Positions 5,673-13,377 of a stretch of 14,463 bases of DNA are shown here, one piece after another. The notes under the pieces were generated by a model. That model searched no databases. It worked only from the letters and a program-made list of their open reading frames with translations, and was not told the origin of the DNA. Made by a program: the position numbers and the translations under genes. This DNA comes from Syntrophorhabdus sp. PtaB.Bin184. GTDB lineage: Bacteria; Desulfobacterota; Syntrophorhabdia; Syntrophorhabdales; Syntrophorhabdaceae. The stretch lies in the NCBI GenBank assembly GCA_002067555.1, contig MVQQ01000178.1, positions 1 to 14,463 of the forward strand, given 5' to 3'. Within the stretch, counting starts at the first letter, position 1; the number at the start of each line of letters is the position of its first letter.

Positions 5673-7769
5673 ATGGAACTGACAGAAGTATTTGGATCCA
5701 ATGTCTTCAACGATAAGGTCATGAAACAGCGCCTTCCAAAGGAGGTCTACAAAGCCCTCCGGAAGACGATCCAGCAAGGCACGCCGCTTCGGCCGGACGT
5801 GGCTGACGTGGTGGCCAACGCGATGAAAGACTGGGCCATCGAAAAAGGTGCGACGCACTACACCCACTGGTTCCAGCCCCTGACGGGGATCACCGCCGAA
5901 AAGCATGATTCTTTCATATCCCCCGCCCCCGACGGCAGCGTCATCATGGAATTCTCGGGCAAACAGCTCGTCCAGGGAGAACCTGACGCCTCCTCCTTCC
6001 CGAGCGGCGGCCTCAGGGCCACCTTCGAGGCACGGGGTTACACCGCGTGGGATTGCACATCGCCCGCCTTCCTCAAAGAGGATGAGAGCGGCAACGTGAC
6101 GCTCACCATCCCCACGGCCTTTTACTCCTATCGCGGAGAAGCCCTCGACAAGAAGACACCCCTCCTGCGCTCCATGAAGGCCCTGTCCCGGCAGGCGCTG
6201 AGAGTTCTCAGGGCGATGGGGAACACAACGTCCACGAACGTGACCTCCACCGTGGGCCCCGAGCAGGAATACTTTCTCGTGGACAAGAAGCTCTTTATGG
6301 AGCGTCTCGACCTGCTCCTCGCGGGCCGCACGATCTTCGGCGCGCCCGCTCCCAAGGGCCAGGAGCTCGAGGACCAGTATTTCGGCGCCATCAAGGACCG
6401 CGTCTCCGACTACATGCATGACCTTGACGTGGAACTGTGGAAGATGGGCATCACTTCCAAAACGAAGCACAACGAGGTGGCCCCGGCTCAATACGAGATG
6501 GCCCCCATCTTCGATACCACAAACATAGCCACCGATCATAACCAGCTCGTTATGGAAACCATGCAGAAGGTAGCCTTCCGCAACGACCTCGTCTGCCTTC
6601 TCCACGAAAAACCCTATGCGGGCATCAACGGATCGGGCAAGCATAACAACTGGTCCCTGTCGACCAGTGACGGTCAGAACCTCCTGGAACCCGGGCACAC
6701 ACCCAGCGAGAACGTCCAGTTCCTGCTTTTCCTCTGCGCCATGATCAAGGCCGTCGACACCCACGCCGATATCCTGAGGGCAACGTGCGCCACCGCGGGG
6801 AACGACCATCGTCTCGGCGCCAACGAGGCCCCGCCCGCCATCGTCTCCATCTTCATGGGAGAAGAGCTGACGGAGGTGCTCGAGAAGATCGCCAAAGGCG
6901 AGAAGACCTCGTCACGGGGCGAGCAGTTCATCAATGTCGGCGTCGATACCCTGCCCATGATACCGAGGGACAACACCGACAGGAACAGGACCTCGCCCTT
7001 TGCCTTCACAGGCAACAAGTTCGAGTTCAGGATGGTGGGTTCCGCCCAATCCATAGCGGGCTCGAATGTGGCTCTGAACACCATAGCCGCCGAAGCCCTC
7101 GATGAGATCGCCACGAGGCTGGAAAAGGCCAGAGACAAGAATGCCGAGGCCGCAGCGATCATAAAGGACACCTGGAACAAACACAGCCGGATCATCTTTA
7201 ACGGCAACAACTACTCCGAGGAGTGGGTCGCGGAAGCCGAGAAGAGAGGTCTCCCCAACGTGGCCAACACTGTCGACGCCCTCAAGGCGCTCGTGACGGA
7301 GAAGGCATCCAAGCTCTTTGAAAAGTACGACGTCCTCTCCCGCAAGGAACTCCATTCCCGCTACGATATCTACGTCGAAACCTATGCGAAGCAGATCAAT
7401 ATCGAGGCGCGCGTCGCCATCGACATGGTCAGACGGCAGTTCATCCCCGCAGCCCTCGAGTACGCCACTTTCCTTGCAGATTCCATCGACGACCTGAAGT
7501 CCGTCAAAGGACCCGCCGCGGTTCCCGAAGATATGCTGAAGAAGCTCGGCGCTGTTCTCAATTCGGCATACAAGAATCTCGGCAAGCTGGAGGCCGCGGT
7601 CGAAAAGGCACAGGCCGTCAGCAACACCGTGAAACAGGCCGAAAGCTACCGCGACAAGGTCTTTACGGCACTGCAGACCCTGAGGGGCGATATCGACAGC
7701 CTCGAGATGCTGGTTCCTGCTGATACGTGGCCCGTTCCCACTTACGCGGACCTTCTTTTCAAACTGTAA
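5673..7769 (+). CDS. glnN: Glutamine synthetase type III
   Basis: Makes glutamine from glutamate, ammonium and ATP in the cytoplasm. The 698-residue length is typical of the GSIII family, far longer than GSI (about 470). Motifs in order: the GSIII N-terminal region beginning MELTEVFGSNVFND and continuing to HWFQPLTG; VGPEQEYFL at 194-202 (metal ligands); KHNEVAPAQYEMAPIF at 265-280, the GSIII signature; GINGSGKHNNWS at 317-328 (nucleotide and glutamate site); GNDHRLGANEAPPAI; NRTSPFAFTGNKFEFRMVGS; then the long helical C-terminal extension peculiar to GSIII. AGGAGG at 5661-5666 with 6 bases to the ATG sets the start; the frame is open upstream to 5619 but lacks a start signal. It is monocistronic, with a strong terminator behind it and a palindromic promoter region in front, consistent with nitrogen-responsive control (inference). 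Confidence 0.97.
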   Translation: MELTEVFGSNVFNDKVMKQRLPKEVYKALRKTIQQGTPLRPDVADVVANAMKDWAIEKGATHYTHWFQPLTGITAEKHDSFISPAPDGSVIMEFSGKQLVQGEPDASSFPSGGLRATFEARGYTAWDCTSPAFLKEDESGNVTLTIPTAFYSYRGEALDKKTPLLRSMKALSRQALRVLRAMGNTTSTNVTSTVGPEQEYFLVDKKLFMERLDLLLAGRTIFGAPAPKGQELEDQYFGAIKDRVSDYMHDLDVELWKMGITSKTKHNEVAPAQYEMAPIFDTTNIATDHNQLVMETMQKVAFRNDLVCLLHEKPYAGINGSGKHNNWSLSTSDGQNLLEPGHTPSENVQFLLFLCAMIKAVDTHADILRATCATAGNDHRLGANEAPPAIVSIFMGEELTEVLEKIAKGEKTSSRGEQFINVGVDTLPMIPRDNTDRNRTSPFAFTGNKFEFRMVGSAQSIAGSNVALNTIAAEALDEIATRLEKARDKNAEAAAIIKDTWNKHSRIIFNGNNYSEEWVAEAEKRGLPNVANTVDALKALVTEKASKLFEKYDVLSRKELHSRYDIYVETYAKQINIEARVAIDMVRRQFIPAALEYATFLADSIDDLKSVKGPAAVPEDMLKKLGAVLNSAYKNLGKLEAAVEKAQAVSNTVKQAESYRDKVFTALQTLRGDIDSLEMLVPADTWPVPTYADLLFKL

Positions 7770-7775
7770 GAGCAC

Positions 7776-7816
7776 GAAAGGCCGGTTCCCCATCCCCGGG
7801 GGGCCGGCCTTTCTTA
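7776..7816. terminator. Strong bidirectional intrinsic terminator
   Basis: GAAAGGCCGG (7776-7785) and CCGGCCTTTC (7804-7813) form a perfect 10-bp stem, with CCCC/GGGG in the loop able to extend it. The stem carries A-rich and T-rich outer ends in both directions and is followed by TTATTT. It lies between the convergent glutamine synthetase and acyl-CoA synthetase genes. Confidence 0.9.
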
Positions 7817-7830
7817 TTTGAAAACACTCC

Positions 7831-9921
7831 TCAGAAACGCGGTGTGCCTTGAAGGACCATCCGCGCATCGACAACATGCAGCTCGCTGCCGCTGCCCTTG
7901 ACAGGATTGAGGTCGATCTCGCCGATCTGAGGAAAATCGGAGACAAGCCGACTCAACCTCTGGATGCAGTCGGAGAGACGCTCCAGGGAGACACCCTTTT
8001 GGCCCCGGACACCCTCGAGGATGGGATAAGACCGGATGGACACGAGCATTTTTCGGCACTCCTCGCTGGAAAGGGGCGCAAGGGCAAAGGCGACATCCTT
8101 CAGAACCTCCGTGTATATCCCGCCGAGGCCGAACATGACAAGATGGCCGAGGTCATCGGAATGGCTTGCGCCGATGATGACCTCCGTGCCTTCGACCATC
8201 CGCTGGATGATGACGCCCTGCGCACCCTGCAGGCCCGTCAGATCCTGCCAGGCCTGCCCGGCGGCCACGGCGTCGGGAATCATGAGCCTCACCCCGCCGA
8301 TATCGCTCTTGTGGAGAGGCCCCAGAACCTTCATCGCCAGGGGATATCCGATCCTTTCGCAGGCATCTTTCATTTCCTCGAACGATTTGGCTTGAGCCTG
8401 TGCGGGAAGCGGGAAACCCGCCCTTTCCAGCACGTCGGCCACAACCTGGGCGGGCAGGGCACCCGAGAACCCCTCGAGGGCCTTCTCTATACCCTCCCGG
8501 TCATAATCCGCAAGTCCGGCGGACACCTCGAAAACAACTGGTCGGTGCAACACCCTGCCAAGGGCGCTGCCAAGATTCACCTCGTCGGGAAAGTAAAAAT
8601 TGCCGCTGGCAGTGAACTCCCTGATGGGCTCCGTGCATGTCGTGACGGAACTCAGCGCGGCAATGACGGGAATAGAGCAACCCTTCATCGCCCGGGCCAC
8701 CTCGCTGTAGATCTCCCGGTTGGGATACATCCCCGGGTTCCCCACCTGTATGGCAATGACATCGATATTGCCCTCTTCTTCCTCGGCGAGTATCCTGAAT
8801 GTCTCCCCTATCTGGGCCGCCGTCCTCGAAGGCAGGCAGTCGATGGGGTTGAGAACCGAACTTTCGGCGGGAAGTATCCCGTGCAGTCTTTCACGGGTCC
8901 TTTCCCCGAGCACCGGCAGTACAAAACCCTGTCTTTCCAGTTCGTCGGTAAGCATGACCCCCGGGCCACCGGCATCGGTGACAACACAGGCGCGGTTGCC
9001 CGTGAGCCGCCCGCCGGTGCCCTGAAGGGCACAGGCGACATCGATCATCTCCATCTTGCTCTTCACCCTGATGATGCCGCCCTTGTCGAAGAGAGCCTGT
9101 ACGGCCACGTCGTCGGTGGCCATGGCCCCCGTGTGGCTTGCCGCTGCCCGGGCCCCGCCGACGGAGACCCCCGATTTGATCCCCACGATGGCGCACCCCT
9201 TCCGGGTCAGGCTGCGGGCGTGTCTCAAGAGGAGCCCCGGTTTCTTCAGGGACTCCATGTAAAGCATGAGGACAGGTGAGCTCTCGGCGCCATAGCTCTC
9301 GTCATAGAGGGCGATGAGGTCTTCGACGCCGGTTTGTATGGAATTCCCCACGTTGACGACGTTGCAGAAGGACAGGCCCCTGAGGGCGGCCTGCTCCATG
9401 ACGAGGTCTACGGTGGCGCCCGAGCCGCTTATGAAGTCGATGGACCGGGGCTTCAACTCGGGGATGATCCCCGCGAATTTCCCGCTGTAGTGGGGCGTCA
9501 TGAACCCGGAGCAGTTGGGCCCGATGATCGTCATCCCATAGTGTCCGGCGATCGCCAGAAGGCGCTTCTCCTCTTCCTTGCCTTTCTCGTCCTTCTCGCC
9601 GAAACCGGCCGAGAGGATGACGGCGGCCCTCGTCCCTTTCCGGCCGAGGTCCTCGAGGGCCCCTGCCACCAGGGCAGCGGGAATGGCGATGATGCCGAGC
9701 TCCGGCGGACCGGGCAGGTCCGGCACCGAGGCAAAGGTGGGAAGGCCCTTCACGCTGCCGCCGGGGTTCACGACCCAGAGAGTCCCCCGGTAATGGTGAT
9801 CCACAATGTTGGCCAGCACCTTTCCCCCGGGCTTCGCAAGGCTCTCGCTTCCACCCACGATGGCGATGCTTCGGGGTTTGAAAAGCGCATCATAGACGCC
9901 CGACGAGTATTCATCTTTCAT
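7831..9921 (-). CDS. acd: ADP-forming acetyl/acyl-CoA synthetase, fused alpha-beta
   Basis: Converts an acyl-CoA plus ADP and phosphate to the free acid, CoA and ATP (substrate-level ATP formation, reversible), common in fermenters and syntrophs. The 696-residue single chain has both subunits. The alpha part contains a CoA-binding Rossmann domain (about 10-105, SIAIVGGSES), GPNCSGF at 134-140, ISGSGATVDLV and the phosphorylated histidine in ASHTGA (His263). The beta part is an ATP-grasp domain (about 485-690) with KVLGPLHKSDIGGV carrying the second phospho-carrier His537, then GLGGIYTEVLKD and GEIDLNPV. Both histidines needed for phosphoryl transfer are present, so it is probably active. AGGAAG about 7 bases upstream supports the ATG at 9921. 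Substrate (acetyl-, propionyl- or aryl-acetyl-CoA) cannot be read from sequence, and an acid-activating role is also possible. Confidence 0.93.
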   Translation of the reverse strand: MKDEYSSGVYDALFKPRSIAIVGGSESLAKPGGKVLANIVDHHYRGTLWVVNPGGSVKGLPTFASVPDLPGPPELGIIAIPAALVAGALEDLGRKGTRAAVILSAGFGEKDEKGKEEEKRLLAIAGHYGMTIIGPNCSGFMTPHYSGKFAGIIPELKPRSIDFISGSGATVDLVMEQAALRGLSFCNVVNVGNSIQTGVEDLIALYDESYGAESSPVLMLYMESLKKPGLLLRHARSLTRKGCAIVGIKSGVSVGGARAAASHTGAMATDDVAVQALFDKGGIIRVKSKMEMIDVACALQGTGGRLTGNRACVVTDAGGPGVMLTDELERQGFVLPVLGERTRERLHGILPAESSVLNPIDCLPSRTAAQIGETFRILAEEEEGNIDVIAIQVGNPGMYPNREIYSEVARAMKGCSIPVIAALSSVTTCTEPIREFTASGNFYFPDEVNLGSALGRVLHRPVVFEVSAGLADYDREGIEKALEGFSGALPAQVVADVLERAGFPLPAQAQAKSFEEMKDACERIGYPLAMKVLGPLHKSDIGGVRLMIPDAVAAGQAWQDLTGLQGAQGVIIQRMVEGTEVIIGASHSDDLGHLVMFGLGGIYTEVLKDVAFALAPLSSEECRKMLVSIRSYPILEGVRGQKGVSLERLSDCIQRLSRLVSDFPQIGEIDLNPVKGSGSELHVVDARMVLQGTPRF

Positions 9922-10009
9922 GTCTCACTTCCTCTCGGCGGCGGGAAGCACTGGACCGATGGCACCGTCTCCCCGGTCATCTCCTCGCTCTCGCCTGTCT
10001 GACACGGTT

Positions 10010-10038
10010 ATCCTAGCACAGCATGATCGGGGAGTAAA
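10010..10038 (-). promoter_or_regulatory. Possible promoter of the acyl-CoA synthetase
   Basis: On the minus strand TTTACT (10038-10033) and TAGGAT (10015-10010) are 17 bases apart, each matching 4 of 6 consensus bases. It would give a leader of roughly 80 bases. It is the best candidate in this spacer but weak. Confidence 0.3.
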
Positions 10039-10167
10039 TTCCGGGATTCGGGAACACCCCTGTCCCCCTTCGGACCCTTACATCCGATGCCCCGGCGGAC
10101 AACAAGAGACACGCATATATCCCCGACTGGTCCGTTGGTCCTTTAAACGGGGTTGGCAGCCTTGCAT

Positions 10168-10196
10168 TTGTGAAAGATGGAAAAGAACTGTATAAT
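10168..10196 (+). promoter_or_regulatory. Promoter of the small secreted protein
   Basis: TTGTGA (10168-10173, 4 of 6) and a perfect TATAAT (10191-10196) are separated by 17 bases. Transcription would start near 10203, leaving an unusually long leader of about 209 bases before the gene at 10412. The stretch from about 10040 to 10167 holds nothing I can identify. Confidence 0.55.
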
Positions 10197-10226
10197 GAAT
10201 CTCTGGTCGATCACGCAACGGAAGAT

Positions 10227-10344
10227 GGAGACGATACAGGGCGCAAGACATCGATGATCTGCCTGTCCGGGGTATCCGCGTCTCCCTCCTTCTCAATGCC
10301 TTCGAGGGATGAGGCATCCCGGGAAAGAAACGACACATCATCGA
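10227..10344 (+). ncRNA. Putative structured 5' leader (candidate cis-regulatory RNA)
   Basis: GGAGACG (10227-10233) pairs with CGTCTCC (10279-10285) and ATAC (10234-10237) with GTAT (10272-10275) across a 3-base bulge; AGG-C/GCCT continues the stem. A second hairpin, GGGATG-AGG-CATCCC, lies at 10306-10320. TCGATGAT (10251-10258), in the first hairpin's loop, is a perfect complement of ATCATCGA (10337-10344), so an alternative or pseudoknot-like fold is possible. I do not recognise a known riboswitch class. An alternative reading is a decayed short gene: the frame of the downstream protein is open and codon-biased here except for a TGA at 10310. Confidence 0.35.
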
Positions 10345-10411
10345 GGCCTTCGACATGGGAAAGCTGAATAAAGACCGTTACAGGCGAAGACCAAAACACC
10401 AGGAGGGAGAA

Positions 10412-10717
10412 ATGACGAAGAAGGCGTGTTTCTGTGTGGTGATGGTCATCGTCGGCATGTTCATGTTTACGGTCCTTGCCAACGCGGCCACGATCAAGAA
10501 CAAGACCAATCAGAGACTTGTGATCTCCCTTTCCCGGGGAAAGACAATAAACCTCGCCGCCCGAGGCACCGCCAACGTTACCGACGGCGATCTTTCTTCG
10601 CCGAATGTTCAGAACCTGATACGTGCGGGCAAACTGGAGGTCGTAACCCCGTCGTCGGGCAAAGGCAAGAAGCCGTCCAAACCCGCATCGCCCGGAAGCC
10701 AGGGGAAATACCGGTAG
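10412..10717 (+). CDS. Small secreted protein of unknown function
   Basis: A 101-residue exported protein that I cannot name. Residues 1-25 (MTKKACFCVVMVIVGMFMFTVLANA) form a clear signal peptide with an ANA-A cleavage site. The mature part has a compact motif, NKTNQRLVISLSRGKTINLAARGTANV, then DLSSPNVQNLIRAGKLEVV, which reads as a short beta-sandwich-like unit ending in a helix-strand. The last 25 residues are a basic, Ser/Pro/Lys/Gly-rich tail (SSGKGKKPSKPASPG) likely to be disordered. AGGAGG at 10401-10406 with a 5-base spacer makes 10412 the start. An in-frame ATG at 10355 would add 19 basic residues before the signal peptide and has only a weak GAGG. The long leader suggests post-transcriptional control. 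Confidence 0.75.
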   Translation: MTKKACFCVVMVIVGMFMFTVLANAATIKNKTNQRLVISLSRGKTINLAARGTANVTDGDLSSPNVQNLIRAGKLEVVTPSSGKGKKPSKPASPGSQGKYR

Positions 10718-10744
10718 GAAAGGACGGGTTCCGGAACAGCCCCC

Positions 10745-11218
10745 TCAGAGCGTTCCCTTCGAGGTAAATCTACCGACCTTCGGAGCGACCAGGCGATAGA
10801 AATCGCTGTAGGCAAGCTTTATGAGCTCCGTGTGAGAGCCCGCGTTGAAGGCAATGGTCTCGTCCTCAGCCAGCTCCTCGGCCACGAAGACATCCATCCC
10901 GTAGAGATTTCCGAAGGGAGGCATGGCGCCTATCTCACACTCGGGGAATTTGTACCTGAACTCCTCCTCCGTCGCCAGCTCCACCTTCTGCCCCCCCGTC
11001 ACTCCCTTCAGGAGGCCGAAATCCACCTTCCGCGACGCGGGCATGACCGCCATCGCCATCTTTCCGTCGACCTTGATCATCACCGTCTTGGCCAGTTCCT
11101 TTCCCGGGATGTGCGCCGAGGCTGCTATCTCCTGGGACGTGAAGGCCTGAGAGTGAGCAACGGTAACATATTTTATATGGTTCCCGTCGAGAAATTCCTT
11201 CAGTTTTCGCACCGGCAT
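10745..11218 (-). CDS. YbaK/EbsC-type aminoacyl-tRNA deacylase family protein
   Basis: A 157-residue single-domain tRNA_edit protein (PF04073). Relatives remove wrongly attached amino acids from tRNA (for example Cys or Ala from tRNA-Pro) in trans. Visible family features are SQAFTSQEIAASAHIPGKELAKTV at 23-46, the SRKVDF segment near 62-67, and the GxxxP loop in EIGAMPPFGNLYGMDVFV (about 95-112). AGGAGG with a 6-base gap precedes the ATG at 11218; the frame continues 21 codons upstream without a start signal, across a TATA-rich stretch more like a promoter. It is convergent with the secreted protein and 123 bases behind the decarboxylase-family gene. The substrate tRNA is undetermined, and family members are often annotated only as YbaK/prolyl-tRNA synthetase associated. 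Confidence 0.88.
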   Translation of the reverse strand: MPVRKLKEFLDGNHIKYVTVAHSQAFTSQEIAASAHIPGKELAKTVMIKVDGKMAMAVMPASRKVDFGLLKGVTGGQKVELATEEEFRYKFPECEIGAMPPFGNLYGMDVFVAEELAEDETIAFNAGSHTELIKLAYSDFYRLVAPKVGRFTSKGTL

Positions 11219-11341
11219 GGCCCACCTCCTGGCGGATAGGATGTGTTTTCCATTCATATAAGTATACACCCAACCCGCCATTTTACGAACTGCCGCGCAG
11301 GTGGTGCCTGACCCGTCAACGCAGGAAGCCGTGCCGGTATC

Positions 11342-12151
11342 TCAGAACCTGTGAAGGACCTCTCCGCCCGCTATGGTGATGCCCAGGCTGTAATAGAATG
11401 CCTTCGTGACCGTGACGGGCCCGATGTCGGCCACCTCTTCGAACTCGGAGGCGTGGAACTTTGCCTCCCCTTTTCCGACCCACACATCGGCTACCTTCGG
11501 GTCCACAACACGACTCGAGGCTATCTCGTGTATGTCAGGCCGCGTGACGTCCTCGATGCCCGGGAAATGCCGCATCAGGTAGAATTTCACCGGGGGAACG
11601 TCCGACGGCTGAGCCTGCCTTTCGAATTCCATAGACCCTTCCACTATGCGCTGCGCCCCGGAAACACAAATGCCTTTCACTTTCGCTCCGACCCTCTTTC
11701 CCCCCACCTTCGGCGTCAGGTCGTGGAGCCTCGTAATGTACACGTCTCCGAGCTTCTTCGGAAAACCCTGAAAAAGCCCTCTCACCAGCGTGAAGTCGTT
11801 GTCCACCCATATATAGGGGACATAGTACCCGGCGACCCCCTGGAACTGGCAGCTCACCATCACGATGCACTCCTTATACTGCGAACGTTCTGGATTGACG
11901 AAGCTCAACTCCGGGTTGGCCTCGCTTGCAGAAACCCATTCCGTGAACCACAGAACGCCTTCCTCCGGGTCCGGTCCCGGCAGAAGCGGTGATGGCAAGA
12001 GCTCGCGCATCCTCTCCGCATCCGCCCTGAAAGCAAGGTGCAACACGTCTCCCCCGTAATGCCACGGCGGAGGGTCGATTATAGCGGCCCTTCCCCGCGG
12101 GCTCATCGGAAGCGAGTAACCTTTCAACGGAAAACCTTCACCTGTCCCCAT
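11342..12151 (-). CDS. Acetoacetate decarboxylase family enzyme
   Basis: A 269-residue protein of the ADC fold (PF06314). Classical members decarboxylate acetoacetate to acetone through a lysine Schiff base; other members act as aldolase-dehydratases or on other keto acids. The catalytic segment GLFQGFPKKLGDVYI is present, with Lys132 as the expected Schiff-base lysine and Lys133 as the pKa-lowering neighbour. VLWFTEWVSAS and SQYKECIVMVSC contribute the acidic pocket residues, and the C-terminus (TVTKAFYYSLGITIAGGEVL) is typical. GGGAGG 6 bases upstream of the ATG sets the start at 12151; a longer frame to 12247 has no start signal. It is divergent from an HxlR regulator, which probably controls it. 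True acetone formation is not assured, because the neighbours do not include the CoA-transferase usually paired with solventogenic ADC. Confidence 0.87.
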   Translation of the reverse strand: MGTGEGFPLKGYSLPMSPRGRAAIIDPPPWHYGGDVLHLAFRADAERMRELLPSPLLPGPDPEEGVLWFTEWVSASEANPELSFVNPERSQYKECIVMVSCQFQGVAGYYVPYIWVDNDFTLVRGLFQGFPKKLGDVYITRLHDLTPKVGGKRVGAKVKGICVSGAQRIVEGSMEFERQAQPSDVPPVKFYLMRHFPGIEDVTRPDIHEIASSRVVDPKVADVWVGKGEAKFHASEFEEVADIGPVTVTKAFYYSLGITIAGGEVLHRF

Positions 12152-12232
12152 ACCAAACCTCCCTCTTGTTTTATTGGTGCTTTTCGTTCCCACACTTTGC
12201 AGGCCGATGTCCTCCCCACCATCACCCATCCC

Positions 12233-12298
12233 TTGACAACCTATCACACGATAGTTTATTAGAACAAGTAGTTACAATTATGATATATAGTTATACTT
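12233..12298. promoter_or_regulatory. Divergent promoter/operator between HxlR and decarboxylase genes
   Basis: Toward HxlR there is a perfect TTGACA (12233-12238) with TATTAG (12257-12262) at 18 bases. Inside that spacer CTATC-ACAC-GATAG (12241-12254) is a perfect inverted repeat. Further on, TAGTTA occurs twice 19 bases apart (12269, 12288), and AAGTA/TACTT (12266-12270, 12294-12298) is an inverted pair. The AT-rich block contrasts with its surroundings. These are the natural candidates for HxlR binding sites. Confidence 0.5.
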
Positions 12299-12319
12299 GG
12301 TGTATCATTGGGAAAGCAT

Positions 12320-12634
12320 ATGGATGAAAAAACGTGTCCCGTCACGACCACCCTTGGCATTATCGGCGGACGCTGGACCCTCCTGATACTCAGAGACCTG
12401 TTCTCAGGCACCCGGCGCTTTGGTGAACTCCGTAAATCCTTGAGCGGCATCAGTCCGCGCACTTTGTCGGCACGTCTCAAATTCCTGGAGCAGGAAGGTA
12501 TCGTGGAACGAAAGGTGTACGCGGAAGTACCCCCACGGGTCGAGTATTCCCTGACGGCCCGCGGCAGGACCCTCGGCAGGATCATAGAGGGCCTGAAGGA
12601 CTGGGGACGCGAACACAGTGGCGCGAAGGAGTAA
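12320..12634 (+). CDS. HxlR-family transcriptional regulator with Cys6
   Basis: A 104-residue winged helix-turn-helix DNA-binding protein. Family hallmarks are GGRWTLLILRDLFSG, FGELRKSLSGISPRTLSARLK (recognition region), LEQEGIVERKVY and the wing PPRVEYSLTARG, followed by the dimerisation helix (IIEGLKDWGREH). The N-terminal MDEKTCPV places a cysteine at position 6, the position of the redox/electrophile-sensing cysteine in YodB-like members. A thiol-switch sensor of quinones or aldehydes is therefore likely (inference from the family). The start is taken at ATG 12320 with a weak GGGAAAG; a TTG at 12308 in frame would move the cysteine to position 10. It is divergent from the decarboxylase-family enzyme and probably represses it and itself. 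A terminator follows. Confidence 0.93.
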   Translation: MDEKTCPVTTTLGIIGGRWTLLILRDLFSGTRRFGELRKSLSGISPRTLSARLKFLEQEGIVERKVYAEVPPRVEYSLTARGRTLGRIIEGLKDWGREHSGAKE

Positions 12635-12647
12635 ATGCGCCGTCAGT

Positions 12648-12680
12648 ACCCATGGGCCGTCGGCTCATGGGTCTTATTAT
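12648..12680 (+). terminator. Intrinsic terminator of the HxlR gene
   Basis: ACCCATG (12648-12654) pairs with CATGGGT (12666-12672). The stem continues through a G-U pair and GCC/GGC to a 3-base GTC loop. CTTATTAT follows as a U-rich tail. Confidence 0.8.
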
Positions 12681-12763
12681 GTTCTTGCAATAGACCCGCA
12701 GGCTATAGGAAAATACAGGAGGATGATTTCTTCCGGTCGGAACACCATCGAGGAGGCAGACAC

Positions 12764-13291
12764 ATGAGACTATTCGGGATGAAAAAGGCTGCAAGAGAAC
12801 CGTGGCCGTCCATATGCCGTCTGGCATGTCCCGTCCTCCTGGCACTCCTGTGCCTTCTCATGTCCGCGCCCGATACGGCGGCTCAACGCAAGCCGGCACC
12901 GGCAGCCGCGACGCAGCCGTCGGGGGAGTTGTCCCGGCTCAAACAGGAGAAAGACGAGATCAGAACGGCCCGCCTCAAACTGTTCCAGGAGCAGAGCAAC
13001 TTTCACGGCGAATACTACAAGCCTCTGGACCGGCTCAGAAAGCAGCTCGACATGCAGCAGGCAGATCTCTACGAGGAATGTTCGGGAGAAAAGTACGGCA
13101 AGAACCCTCAGTACTGCATAAAAGAGATGGGCAGGTTCAATGACGACGTCAGGTACTTCAATGAACGCCTCGACGACCTCAAGACAAGGTTTGCCAGCCA
13201 GCAGGCGCAGTTCCAGACCAAAAGCGACGATCTCGACAGGAAGGAACGGGAGATAGACCGCAAGATAAGCTCCCTCCAGGGACCCCGGTAA
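12764..13291 (+). CDS. Secreted coiled-coil protein of unknown function
   Basis: A 175-residue exported protein that I do not recognise. A long basic n-region (MRLFGMKKAAREPW) precedes a hydrophobic core (about 20-34, CPVLLALLCLLMSA), with cleavage probably near DTAA-Q (40). A Pro/Ala linker follows (43-52). The rest is almost wholly charged alpha-helix with heptad spacing, about 54-105 and 120-173. The two helices are separated by a turn holding Cys106 and Cys118 (YEECSGEKYGKNPQYC), which could form a disulfide at the tip of a helical hairpin. GAGGAGG 8 bases upstream sets the start at 12764; the frame upstream to 12635 overlaps the HxlR terminator and has no start signal. A periplasmic structural or chaperone-like role is possible but unsupported. 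Confidence 0.78.
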   Translation: MRLFGMKKAAREPWPSICRLACPVLLALLCLLMSAPDTAAQRKPAPAAATQPSGELSRLKQEKDEIRTARLKLFQEQSNFHGEYYKPLDRLRKQLDMQQADLYEECSGEKYGKNPQYCIKEMGRFNDDVRYFNERLDDLKTRFASQQAQFQTKSDDLDRKEREIDRKISSLQGPR

Positions 13292-13305
13292 ACATAAGAA
13301 AAAGG

Positions 13306-13341
13306 GCTTGAACAGCTTGAATCGCTTGAGCCGCTTGAACG
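13306..13341. repeat. Nonamer tandem repeat GCTTGARYN, 4 copies
   Basis: GCTTGAACA, GCTTGAATC, GCTTGAGCC and GCTTGAACG follow in exact 9-base register, starting 15 bases after the coiled-coil gene. The unit resembles GTTNGAACC at 877 and 14360, with the same GA(A/G)C core at the same phase. Confidence 0.8.
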
Positions 13342-13377
13342 TTGTTCATTCTCTCATTACAACGGAAAGGCCGATGC

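Noticed and set aside
5571..6809. 412-residue open frame antisense to glutamine synthetase
   Set aside because: Fully covered by the real GSIII gene, with no ribosome binding site or recognisable domain.
7849..9279. 476-residue open frame antisense to the acyl-CoA synthetase
   Set aside because: The minus strand encodes a full protein with both catalytic histidines; the opposite frame is a by-product of G+C-rich codon bias and shows no family motif.
10030..10075. REP-like element around GGGAACACCCCTGTCCCC
   Set aside because: Only short imperfect complements (GGGA/TCCC) and a single copy in the window; not enough to call a repeat.
10209..10280. c-di-GMP-I (GEMM) riboswitch
   Set aside because: CACGCA and GGGCGCAAG resemble parts of the consensus, but the conserved second hairpin and receptor sequences are missing.
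10170..10367. 65-residue open frame in the leader at 10170
   Set aside because: Starts on the TTG within the -35 element of a good promoter, with no ribosome binding site and no protein-like pattern.
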